DNA from: Panax quinquefolius
Taxonomy: Eukaryota > Streptophyta > Magnoliopsida > Apiales > Araliaceae
Direction: 5' to 3'
Assembly (NCBI GenBank): GCA_020205615.1
Contig: CM035164.1
Span: forward strand, 121,578,307-121,642,306
DNA: 64,000 nucleotides
This document shows positions 1-9,695 of this stretch, in pieces. Numbering within the stretch: position 1 is the first letter of the stretch; every line of letters begins with the position of its first letter. The notes below the pieces were generated by a model. That model saw only the letters and a list, made by a program, of their open reading frames with translations. It was not told the origin of the DNA and ran no database searches. The translations under genes and the position numbers were made by a program.

Positions 1-700
1 GAAGAGAACTTCATTATTCCATTCTTTATTATTCCATTTGAATAACTTGTAAAAGTGGCATACCCTATACATAACCTTTGTATACGCCGACATACCCTAT
101 ACTTGGTGAAATCCTTATGTTATTCCATTCTTTATTATTCTCATTGAATAACATGTAAAAAAGTGGCATACCCTATACATAACTCAGATAATGCCATACC
201 CTATACTTGTGAAATCCTTATGTTATTCCATTCTTATTTAGTCTGCATTGAATAACTCAGATACGCAGACATACCCTATACTTGGTGAAATCCTTATGTT
301 ATTCCATTCTTTATTATTCATTTGGAATAACTCAGATGCGTGGTTTACCCTATACTTGGTGGAATGACCAGATATGCGGTTTACCCAATACTTGGTGATC
401 TTCTTCATTATACCATTCTTTATTATTATGTTGAATAACTTGTTTATGCTGAAGTCTGCATACTTGGTGAAATTCTTTTATTATTCCGTTCTTTATTATT
501 CTGTCGGAATATCCTGTCGGTGTGAATTTCACCTGACCTGGTTCCATTATTTATTATTCCGCATTTATTATTCTATTGGGAATAACCTGTCTGTGCGGTC
601 TCTATCGCATGCATGGTGAATCCTTCTGTTATTCCATTCTTTATTATTATATTGGAATAATCTGTCTATGTGGATTACCACATGCATGGTGAATGATCCT
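1..700 (+). repeat. TTATTCC hairpin array (E1 5' LTR)
   Basis: Tandem, imperfect units of about 60-130 bases contain GTTATTCC, an AT-rich loop and GGAATAAC. They are separated by spacers such as CATACCCTATACTTGGTGAAATCC-like or CATGCATGGTGAATCC-like sequence. Each unit can fold into an 8-bp stem in RNA or DNA. The array lies downstream of the promoter, so it would be in the transcript leader. Confidence 0.8.
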
Positions 701-2446
701 TTATATTCATTCCTTATTAAATTATGGAAATAATCTGGTTACGTTGATTATGATGAGAGTCATAATAAAATCATTGAACTGATGAAAATCATGGGTATAT
801 GAAGTATTATTAAGTTTTATGATGAGTTATGTTGGTTATTATGTGAAAACATGAAAGTTTCTTAGAAATCACAAAGGGTTAAAAATCGATTTTGGTAAAA
901 ACGTAACATGAAATTCAATTGACCATATCTCCTATTATATTTTGAATTTTTGTGTGTGGTGAAGTCCTAGAGTTAGATCTATGAGTTACCTAACATATCC
1001 AAGTGGAATCACTGGAAAAGGTGTTGTAAATTTTCGTGTGGACTAATTTTAGCAAAGGGGTTGGAAACTGAAAATTTCCAAAAAGTTGTTGCCATGATTT
1101 TAGAGGGGCTGTTTCGGCCACTTAAATTATGAGAAAAATTCTGGCCTTTTGGGACATGAAAGTATACGGTATAAAGTACCTCCTGTCCAAAAATGAGCTC
1201 ATTCCGACTTAAAATGAGCAAGTTATGACCATTTCAATATTTAGGTTTTTCTGATGAAAAACGCTATAACCGGAGTTCTATAACTCCGATGACCATGAAA
1301 TTTAAACTGGAGGCTCACGTTAACATGTGTAAGGTACTTCCAAGATTTGGGAATTTCTGGAGTTAACCTTGAGGTAGCTAATTTCTTAAGGAATTAATTG
1401 GAAATTTATTTTTGAAAAATAGTAAATAAATTTTAAAAATTCCGAGAAAAATATATGTTCATTATGGGATTATATTATGCTAAATCCCAGAAAGGAAAAT
1501 ATTTTTGGGACTGATTTGGTATTTTTCATGAAAATAGTTTAGTTACGAACATATGAGTTAAATGTGTTATGTGAAGTAACAAAGTTAGAAGATAGGATTT
1601 TATGGCTTGGAAATCCTATATAAGGTATATGTAGATTGTTGATAAGGAATTTGATCATTGGTGATGAAATCTTATGAGTATGACATGTTTGAATGATTAA
1701 ATGCATTATTTGGTAAAGTGTAAACAACTGAAATAAATTGTTTATAAGTTTAAGAAGTGATTAAAATATTATTATGATATTAACAATATTAGATTATGAA
1801 GTTATTATGTGATTGATAATATTTGGATAAAGTTAATGTCTTTAATATTTATCCTTGTTTTAGTTTGATTAATGCTTATATCATCATCATCATCCTCACG
1901 CTTATATATATGGTGATGAAAGTTATCTTTGAACGTACGTGCGAAGATGGGCAATGTTATTTATTATTGTATATTTTTTGGCTTACGTGCGAGATGGACT
2001 TAGTATGATTATGACCGTGGATTATTCGGATAATCGCCACTTATCGATGATTTAATGAATATCCTCGCTCAGAAATAGTGCGGTGGATGATTCGATGATG
2101 TGGTTTATTTATTGTTGAGTCTTAGCGATAAAAATTGATGAAAACCTTTTAAAACATAGAAGATAGTAGATTTTATTCTCTCTCTGACTCTTCTAATGGA
2201 TCGCTTGTTCACCGCAGCTTAAACTTGATGTCTATTGTATTTTATCGGTTTAACATTGTTGAAGATTATTAATAATTTATTCGCATTATCTTAGTCATAA
2301 TATTTCTTCTCGGGCTAGTTGAGCTCACCCTTTCTTTCACCGTTTCTTCTCTTGAAATGAGATTATAAATGGGACGAGTCGGAAAAGGAGTGATTTCATC
2401 CAGATGATAACATTAGTAGTCCTCACTATTCATTAAATAGTGTGAC

Positions 2447-2452
2447 AATAAA
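2447..2452 (+). promoter_or_regulatory. Candidate poly(A) signal AATAAA (E1 5' LTR)
   Basis: AATAAA lies about 210 bases before the LTR end. It is preceded directly by a CACTATT...AATAGTG hairpin (about 2424-2443). The same hairpin plus AATAAA arrangement recurs in the other type A LTRs (37857-37886, and on the minus strand at 38741 and 44520). It would place the R/U5 border near here. Confidence 0.5.
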
Positions 2453-2663
2453 TGTAACAAGGATCGAATTTGAGTTCAGATATCGCCTATAAGGACTCCA
2501 TTGAGAATGGATATTGTCTGTAAGGCGTGATTCTTGCTTTAAACTCTCGCTTTATATTTTGTCGTATTTTACACGACATAGTTAAGTTTGTATTTGTATT
2601 TTGTACCATGTATTTGGCGACTCAAGATGGGTGATGTATACCTAATTTTGGGGGCGTCACAGT

Positions 2664-2681
2664 TGGTATCAAAGCTTAGGG
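2664..2681 (+). other. Primer-binding site (PBS) of E1
   Basis: TGGTATCAAAGCTTAGGG starts two bases after the LTR end. TGGTATC(A/G)(A/G)AGC is the usual complement of plant initiator methionine tRNA in Ty3/Gypsy and Copia elements. This fixes the plus orientation of E1. Confidence 0.85.
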
Positions 2682-2848
2682 ATATGATCTCTGGCTGAGA
2701 TGTGAGATAAGAACTAGAAGGGGAAAGACGGGGAATTCCTTCGTTAGTATGACCTACCTAAGTTTATTTGGTATTTAATTGGTCGGTCAGAGTATAGGGA
2801 TAATATGTGATATGTTAATTAACCCTTGTTTTGTGACAGTGTTTGAAA

Positions 2849-3044
2849 ATGGCATCTATAAATGTTGAGATAAGTAATGGAGCAAAATAATATGACCATA
2901 TCACAGTACGAGGCTAAGTTTGCGGAGTTATCCCGGTTTGCATCCCATTTGGTCGATAACGAGGAGCGAATGACGCGAATGTTTCTAAGAGGTTTGAAAT
3001 CCTATATACGTCAATACCTCATTCTCATGTTTATATTTTGTTGA
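2849..3044 (+). pseudogene. gag remnant of E1 (internally deleted)
   Basis: This is a broken capsid (gag) gene. The gag start MASINVEISN at 2849 reaches a stop after 13 codons. A second ATG at 2877 opens a 55-codon frame with the motif QYEAKFAELSRF, typical of plant Gypsy gag. The region between the gag N-terminus and this core, about 190 residues in an intact relative, is gone. The same junction (ISNGAK then stop, then MEQNNMT) occurs in E5 at 43982-43954, so it is an inherited deletion and not a private one. The frame is cut after residue ~50 at a CTCAT repeat and runs into the stem-loop repeat block. It makes no complete capsid. Function is inferred from the family only. Confidence 0.75.
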
Positions 3045-3480
3045 AAGTCATCTGTGGCCTGTAGAGCATAGATGGACTTGGTATGATTATGACCAGGGAT
3101 TATTCGGTATAATCATGATCGTAATGTTATAAATGATGCGGTAAAAGTCATTTTTGGCCGTAGTGCATAGATGGACTTGGTATGATTATGACCAGTGATT
3201 ATTCTAAGATAATCATGACCATAATGGAAAACACGAATATCCTCGGCACAGTAGTGTATGGATAATTCATGGTCGTGATACTATTAAGTCGAGTCTCAAA
3301 GATTATTGGTTTTACAAATTGATATCTTTGGCCCCAGTAGTGCAATGATGAACTATTGATTATTTGTTATACAGTTGGCCTGTAGTGCAAAGATGAATTT
3401 AATATTTTCAACGATAAAGGTATTCAAGGTGTCCTCATCTCTTCGGCATACCAGGTACAAACGTAATTTTCGAGGGCGAA
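3045..3480 (+). repeat. LTR-like stem-loop repeats in place of pol (E1)
   Basis: Where protease, RT and integrase should lie, E1 has units resembling LTR U5 repeats. They have the form GTCATCTNTGGCC-GTAGTGCATAGATG, alternating with GGTATGATTATGACC...ATAATCATGACC. The same block, in the same place relative to the PPT, is in E5 (42735-43140, minus strand). No coding potential remains here. Confidence 0.7.
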
Positions 3481-3487
3481 ATTTCAT

Positions 3488-3500
3488 AAGGAGGGGAGAT
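3488..3500 (+). other. Polypurine tract (PPT) of E1
   Basis: AAGGAGGGGAGAT lies immediately before the TGTGAGACCCC start of the 3' LTR. It is the usual plus-strand priming site. Confidence 0.85.
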
Positions 3501-4143
3501 TGTGAGACCCCGAATTTTATGAAATAAAAGTATTCAATTTTTCTATTTTGGTAAATAGTTAAATTGATAAAAGTTTAAAGTTAAGGGTCATATTTGAAAA
3601 TTTTGCAAAGTAAACAAGTTGTTATAAAATAATCTATGGTAAAATACGCGTGGTCGCATAAGAGCAGACACTGTGATCGATTATCGATGCTTATTTGAGA
3701 AGTCACTCAGCTTATACTTAATTATTACTACTGATAATTGTCGCATCATATCTCTCATATTATTGATTCAATTATTGTCACAGTATCTTCTGTATAATAT
3801 ATTATTAAATCAATAATTGAGACGACAAGTTATTCATATTATTAAATTGCAATATTTACAATGTCTAGAAGTTCTGTCAATGAGAGGTTTGATCACCTAA
3901 TTGCGCACCAATAGTGACAAATCCTTATTGAAAAGCCCCCTCTTTCCTGGGAACAACCTGATTGCTAAATATTGTGAGTTATAATATTAATGATGAATAA
4001 GTTCGTGTTGATTAAAGATGAATTTGATAGTTTCATTGTGTTGGGATTATTTATGTTAATAGAATTTGACATCTATTTTGATGATAATTGATGTCTGGAG
4101 GTTATATTGTTCAATCGGGTATTCGGGACACTTTTCGTGTCGG

Positions 4144-4203
4144 AGTTACTATTCACGAGTTACTATTCACCCGGTTACTATTCACTCTATTATTGTGCAT
4201 TCG
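4144..4203 (+). repeat. GTTACTATTCAYGA minisatellite (U3 of E1)
   Basis: Three to four copies of a ~15-base unit, GAGTTACTATTCAC or a variant, lie about 300 bases upstream of the TATA box. In type B and C LTRs the same unit lies downstream of the TATA box instead. Confidence 0.7.
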
Positions 4204-4467
4204 GGTATTTGGGTACAATATTATTCCATGAGGAGATGTGCTAAATTTTCAGACCGTTGGTTGAAGTTATATTAGTGAATCCTTATGGACCGCTGGTGGA
4301 AAGTTATAATAGTGAATCAATATAGATCGCTGGTTTAAAGTTTTAAAAGTGAATCAGTATGGACCGTTGCTTTAAGTTTTAATAGTAAATCGATATGGAT
4401 CGTTCGTTTAAAAGTAAATCGATCTGGACGACCGTTCATGAATTAGTTACTATTCAATCCATTCTTC

Positions 4468-4476
4468 TATAAATAG
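4468..4476 (+). promoter_or_regulatory. TATA box, E1 3' LTR
   Basis: CTATAAATAG is followed by GAAGCTCATTCC and a GAGA-rich stretch. Transcription would start near 4500. A splice-donor-like CGGTAAGG follows at 4624. Confidence 0.7.
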
Positions 4477-4677
4477 AAGCTCATTCCTTCATTATTTCTT
4501 ACGAATTCACTGAAACTCTAGAGAGAGAAATTATAGATAGAAGCTATAGAGAGAAAATCTATAGAGAGAAAAAAAGAAGAGTATTCTGCTACTTCACTAC
4601 TTCGATATCCAGTGTTCTTTTACGGTAAGGGATATTATTTGTTATACCTGTAAGGGGTGTTATTCTTTCTTATTTAT

Positions 4678-5400
4678 GAAGAGAACTTCTGTTATTCCAT
4701 TCTCTATTATTCTGTTGGAATAACCTGTAAAAGTGGCATACCCTATACATAACCTGTATACGCGACATACCCTATACTTGGTGAAATCCTTTTGTTATTC
4801 CATTCTTTATTATTCTGTTGGAATAACCTGTAAAAGTGGTATACCCTATACATAACCTGTATACGCGGCATACCCTATACTTGGTGAAATCCTTATGTTA
4901 TTCCATTCTTGTTTATTCTGTTGGAATAACTCAGTATCTACGCTAAGACATACCCTATACTTGGTGAAATCCTTTATGTTATACCATTCTTTATTATTCT
5001 CATTTGGAATAACTCAGATGCTACGGTTTACCTATACTGGTGGAATGACTTCAGATATGCGGTTTACCCAATACTTGGTGATCTTCTTCATTATTCCATT
5101 CTTTATTATTATGTTGAATAACTTTGTTTATACGCAATACCGCATACTTGGTGAAATTCTTTTATTATTCCGCTCTTTATTATTCGTCACGAAATATCCC
5201 GCTTGGTGTGAATTTCAAATTGACTTCGTTCCATTATTTATTATTCCGCATTTATTATTCTATTGAAATAACCATGTCATGCGGGTCTCTATCGCATGCA
5301 TGGTGAATCCTTCATTATTCCATTCTTTATTATTTTGTTGGAATAATCTGTCTATGTGGATTACCACATGCATGGTGAATGATCCTTTATATTCATTCCT
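4678..5400 (+). repeat. TTATTCC hairpin array (E1 3' LTR)
   Basis: This is the same array as at 1-700. A clear unit is GTTATTCC at 4794-4801 pairing with GGAATAAC at 4820-4827 across an 18-base loop. Spacers carry CATACCCTATACTTGGTG-type sequence. Confidence 0.8.
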
Positions 5401-6987
5401 TATTAAATTGTGGAAATAATCTGGTTACGTTGATTATGATGAGAGTCATAATAAAATCATTGAACTGATGAAAATCATGGGTATATGAAGTATTATTAAG
5501 TTTTATGATGAGTTATGTTGGTTATTATGTGAAAACATGAAAGTTTCTTAGAAATCACAAAGGGTTAAAAAATCAGATTTTGGTAAAAACGTAACATGAA
5601 ATTCAATTGACCATATCTCCTATTATATTTTGAATTTTTGTGTGTGGTGAAGTCCTAGAGTTAGATCTATGAGTTACCTAACATATCCAAGTGGAATCAC
5701 TGGAAAAGGTGTTGTAAATTTTCGTGTGGACTAATTTTAGCAAAGGGGTCGGAAACTGAAAATTTCCAAAAAGTTGTTGCCATGATTTTAGAGGGGCTGT
5801 TTCGGCCACTTAAATTATGAGAAAAATTCTGGCCTTTTGGGACATGAAAGTATACGGTATAAAGTACCTCCTGTCCAAAAATGAGCTCATTCCGACTTAA
5901 AATGAGCAAGTTATGACCATTTCAATATTTAGGTTTTTCGATGAAAACGCTATAACCGAGTTCTATAACTCAGGCTTACCATGAAATTTAAACTGGAGGC
6001 TCACGTTAACATGTGTAAGTACTTCCAAGATTTGGGAATTTCGAGTTAACCTTGAGGTAGCTAATTTCTTAAGGAATTAATTGGAAATTTATTTTGAAAA
6101 TAGTAAATAAATTTTAAAATTCCGAGAAAATATATGTTCATTATGGGATTATATTATGCTAAATCCCGAAAGGAAAATATTTTGGGACCGATTTGGTATT
6201 TTCATGAAAATAGTTTAGTTACTTAACATATGAGTTAAATGTGTTATGTGAAGTAACAAAGTAAGAAGATAGGATTTTATGGCTTGAAATCCTATATAAG
6301 GTATATGTAGATTGTTGATAAGAATTTGATCATTGGTGATGAAATCTTATGAGTATGACATGTTTGAATTATTAAATGTATTATTTGGTAAAGTGTAAAC
6401 AATCAAATAAATTTTTATAAGTTTAAGAAGTGATTAAAATATTGTTATGATATTAACAATATTAGATTATGAATTTATTATGTGATTGATAATATTTGGA
6501 TAAAGTTAATGTCTTTAATATTTATCCTTATTTTAGTTTGATTAATGCTTATATCATTATCATCATCCTCACGCTTATATATATGGTGATGAAAGTTATC
6601 TTTGCTTACGCGAAGATGGGTCATTATTTATTGTTATATATTTTTTGGCTTACGTGCGAGATGGACTTGGTATGATTATGACCGTGAATTATTCGGTATA
6701 GTCATGACCATCGATGATTTAATGAATATCCTCGGCCCGTAGTGCGGTGGATGATTCGATGATGTGGTTTATTTATTAAGTTTGAGTCTTAGCGATAAAA
6801 ATCGATGAAAACCTTTTAAAACATAGAAGATAGTAGATTTTATTCTCTACTTGACTCTTCTAATGGATTGCTTGTTCCGCTGCAGTTAAACTTGATGTCT
6901 ATTATATTTTATCAGTTTAACATTGTTGAAGACTATTGATAATTTATTCTGCATTATCTTAGTCATAATATTTCTTACTGGGCTAGT

Positions 6988-6992
6988 TGAGC
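6988..6992. other. Target-site duplication TGAGC (left copy)
   Basis: TGAGC precedes the TGTGACGCCCCC end of S1. The matching copy is 37755-37759, after ...GGGGTCTTACA, and the E1 LTR reads continuously across the pair. This proves insertion of the 30.8 kb block. Confidence 0.88.
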
Positions 6993-7145
6993 TGTGACGC
7001 CCCCAAAATAGGTCCATTCCATCCAACCTATTCTGAGTCGCCAAATACATGGTACAGAAAATAACTATAACTTTATTACAACAATTGTCGTGCAAAATAC
7101 AACAACACATATGTTGTGAATTTGATATAAATATGTATACCAACT

Positions 7146-7557
7146 GTGACTCTTGACACCAACTTGGGTAGTACGTCACAATGACACCTTGCATAAAGGT
7201 ACAATCAATAACTGTTTTAGAAATTAAAATCTTTGGAAAGTGCTCAAGGAAACGTTCGTACATGGGAGGCCATGTGTCTAGGTTATAATAGATATCATAT
7301 GCCCACAGAATTATCCTTGGTTGACCTAATAGACCCCAAAGAAAAACGAGAAGATTACTATCATGTTCTTTCCAATGGTGAGTCTTCTCTTGACATATAA
7401 ATATCTCCACTGTCTCCCGTTGAAAATTATATTTCAAATAAACTCCAAGATCATATAGGTAGTGCTCGTAGATATACTCAGCAAGTGGATGTGCACAACC
7501 CTGTCTTATGATAACACGAGTTTGTATGTCATTAGACATCTTGTATGATAGTGGCAA
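7146..7557 (-). other. Conserved coding-like block in U5 (S1 copy)
   Basis: An open frame of about 137 codons on the sense strand of the LTR starts MPLSYKMSND at 7557. It contains HDSNLLVFLWGLL and FLEHFPKILISK. Related frames occur at the same LTR position in the three C LTRs (about 10730-11100, 17670-18040, 31400-31800), with amino-acid-like substitutions but also frameshifts. The opposite strand is also partly open (IDPKEKQEDYYH-like), so the coding strand is uncertain. I do not recognise the family. It could be a captured host-gene fragment or a chance frame in a conserved U5. Confidence 0.35.
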
Positions 7558-8180
7558 AACATCCTTCCAAAGTTGGGTTCACTTCACCCTATTGTTGTTC
7601 ACCAAAATCAATTATTAAGTGACGTATAATATACGACACACACATCTTAGGTCCTCAATACAATTATATATTGTATGTCTTGCCGTTTTATAATGTGTTG
7701 AGAAACTTTGACAGTCTCGGACCACCACACTATTCCCTTTTTATCCCCGCTCGACCCAGCTACACTCTTATTACCTGAAAGGAATTGTGAAGCAAAAGGT
7801 TGAGCACAACTAGCTCAGTAAAGAATATCATGACTAAAGATAATTAAATTATCAATAGCTTTCATCAGTAATAATTCAGAGATTTAGAACATATGGTATA
7901 TGATAAAACTTTTTAACCATAGTTGCAGCGGAACGAGTAATCCATTAGAAGAGTCAAATAGACTATAAAGTCTATTATCTTCTCCACGTTAAAAGTCCAC
8001 CAATAATGTTTTATCCCTGTAACATCAATCACAATTCCTTTCCACAATAACTCATAATCATAATTGTGATTCTAAATTTCTCTTCTCATCCAGGACGAAG
8101 ATAATTTTTATCACCTGTCTTTACCTGAACATCAAAGATCGTTATACCAAATCACAATTCCTATTTATAATCATACTAAT

Positions 8181-8600
8181 AAATTCATCTTTGCACTACG
8201 GGCCAAAGATATTCATTATCATTTCATCTTTGCACTACCGGCCAAAGATATTCAGCAACATGTCATCTTTGCACTACGGGCCAAAGATATTCAACAACAT
8301 GTCATCTTTGCATTACAGGCCAAAGATATTCAACAACAGATCATCTTTGCGTTACAAGCCAAAGATATTCAACAACAGGTCATCTTTGCACTACGGGCCA
8401 AAGATATTCATATCTCAAATAAATATATAATCATTTCAGAAATTATATAAACCATAATTATAATCATGTTGATCAATTCACCTTTGCACTTAAGCTAAAA
8501 ATATTCAATTGTAAATTCAATGGTCATGATCATACTAGTCAATGATTCAACTTTTGCCTTTCGCCAAAGAGAACACATAGTCACGATCATACCAATAATC
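8181..8600 (-). repeat. Stem-loop tandem array (S1)
   Basis: Units of about 40-43 bases are built on ATCTTTG-N10-CAAAGAT followed by ATTCAACAACA-like linker. There are six clear units (8186-8405), then diverged ones. Each unit is an inverted repeat with a 7-bp stem. ORFs here are translations of the repeat. Confidence 0.8.
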
Positions 8601-9686
8601 TACCCATCTTTACACTCAAGTCAAAGAGAAATTTCTTCACCAGGATTATAAAAATGTTATATATGATAATAAAAACAATATTATCAAAACATAGATTCAA
8701 TCAAAGATAGTAACCATAATAGACATCTTGAACAAAAAGGAAAAATCCATATCAATATTTATAACACCTTAATTCAAATGTTATAAATCACTTAATAATA
8801 TCAAAATCTTAATATTATTAATATTACAACAATATTTAATAATTTCTTAAACTTATAAATAATTTATTTAAATTGTTTACACATTACTAATTAATGCATT
8901 TAATCATCATAAAATGCCAAACTCATAAGATTTTATCACCAATAACCAAAATCTTCACAAACAAATCTGCATATACCTCATATATGATTCTCAAGCCATA
9001 AAATCATATTTTCCAATTTTCTTCCATCATATAACATATTTAATTCATTTACTTATAACTAGACCATTTTCATAAAAAATATCAAATCAGTTCTAAAAAT
9101 ATTTCTTTTCTGGGATTTAGCAGAATATATTCCCATATTGAACATATATTTTTCTCATAATTTTTAAAAGTCATTTTCTATTTTTAGTATGGCCAAAACC
9201 GCAGAATATTTAGACATTTATCATAAATTTTACCTTTGTCCAAAAATTCCGAAATTTACAGGATATACTGATATTATATAGATGTACTCCCAATAAAAAT
9301 TTCATCAATTTTGGAGTTAACCACAAGGAGTTATAAGGGTTTACTTTTAAAATAGTCTTTTCTCATAAAATCCATAACTCTTAATCTATACATCCAAAAA
9401 TCGTCATTTTTGGACACAATCAAGATAACTCATCAAATTATCATTTCAAAATTTTCCATAATTTTTGAAGGTCGGAAAATTTACGAAACTGAAAAACATA
9501 ACAACCATTAAAATCCCTTACCTCAAAAGAGTAGTATTTCTGACCAGAATGTAAAGCCGAAGGAACCGTGCACTGAATAACAACTCTCAAATTATCAAAA
9601 TACTCACAAAATAAGCTTGATGATATAGGGAGAGAAAGAGAGAAATCTTATGTTTCTGGTGTGATTTTCAATTCTAACTTAGCCCT

Positions 9687-9695
9687 CTATTTATA
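9687..9695 (-). promoter_or_regulatory. TATA box, S1
   Basis: The reverse complement reads CTATAAATAG, followed downstream on the minus strand by AGGGCTAAGTTAGAATTG. A GAGGTAAGGG donor-like motif lies about 160 bases further on (near 9530). Confidence 0.65.

Larger units (their letters stand above)
1..2661 (+). mobile_element. E1 5' LTR, type A (3' two thirds)
   Basis: This is the downstream part of a long Ty3/Gypsy-type LTR; its first base matches position 4678 of the partner LTR at 3501, so about 1.2 kb lies left of the window. It runs through the TTATTCC hairpin array, a unique stretch at about 700-1800 and a short stem-loop repeat region at 1900-2110. It ends at GGGGGCGTCACA (2650-2661), two bases before a primer-binding site. 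The two LTRs of E1 remain very similar with many one-base indels, so the insertion is not ancient or the sequence carries errors. No protein is encoded. The short open frames in this stretch are repeat translations. Confidence 0.88.
3501..6992 (+). mobile_element. E1 3' LTR, type A (first part)
   Basis: The LTR starts TGTGAGACCCC directly after the PPT. In order it holds a U3 with CAATTATTG (3769) and CAATAATTG (3811) boxes and GTTACTATTCAYGA minisatellite copies (4144-4203). Next come a TATA box (4468), a purine-rich early leader, a GGTAAGG donor-like site (4625), the TTATTCC hairpin array and a unique region like 700-1800. Stem-loop repeats follow near 6600-6790. It stops at ...TTGAGC where a 30.8 kb nested block begins; the remainder resumes at 37755 with TGAGCTCACC. 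The ORF that crosses 6993 is a chance frame spanning two elements. Confidence 0.9.

Noticed and set aside
1009..1221. 70-codon minus-strand ORF present twice (also 5697-5909)
   Set aside because: It is conserved only because both copies are in the paired LTRs of E1. It lies antisense in the unique R/U5 region and is broken in the E5 LTRs.
2664..2681. tRNA gene fragment
   Set aside because: Only the 12-18 base complement of the tRNA 3' end is present. It is the primer-binding site, with no cloverleaf.
6886..7557. Single 223-codon ORF
   Set aside because: Its left third runs across the S1/E1 boundary at 6993, so the whole frame cannot be one ancestral gene. Only the part at 7146-7557 is recorded.
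8181..8430. CRISPR-like array (short repeated units with palindromes)
   Set aside because: Units are adjacent variants with no unique spacers, lie inside retrotransposon LTRs with plant-type promoters and recur in every family copy. No cas genes are present.
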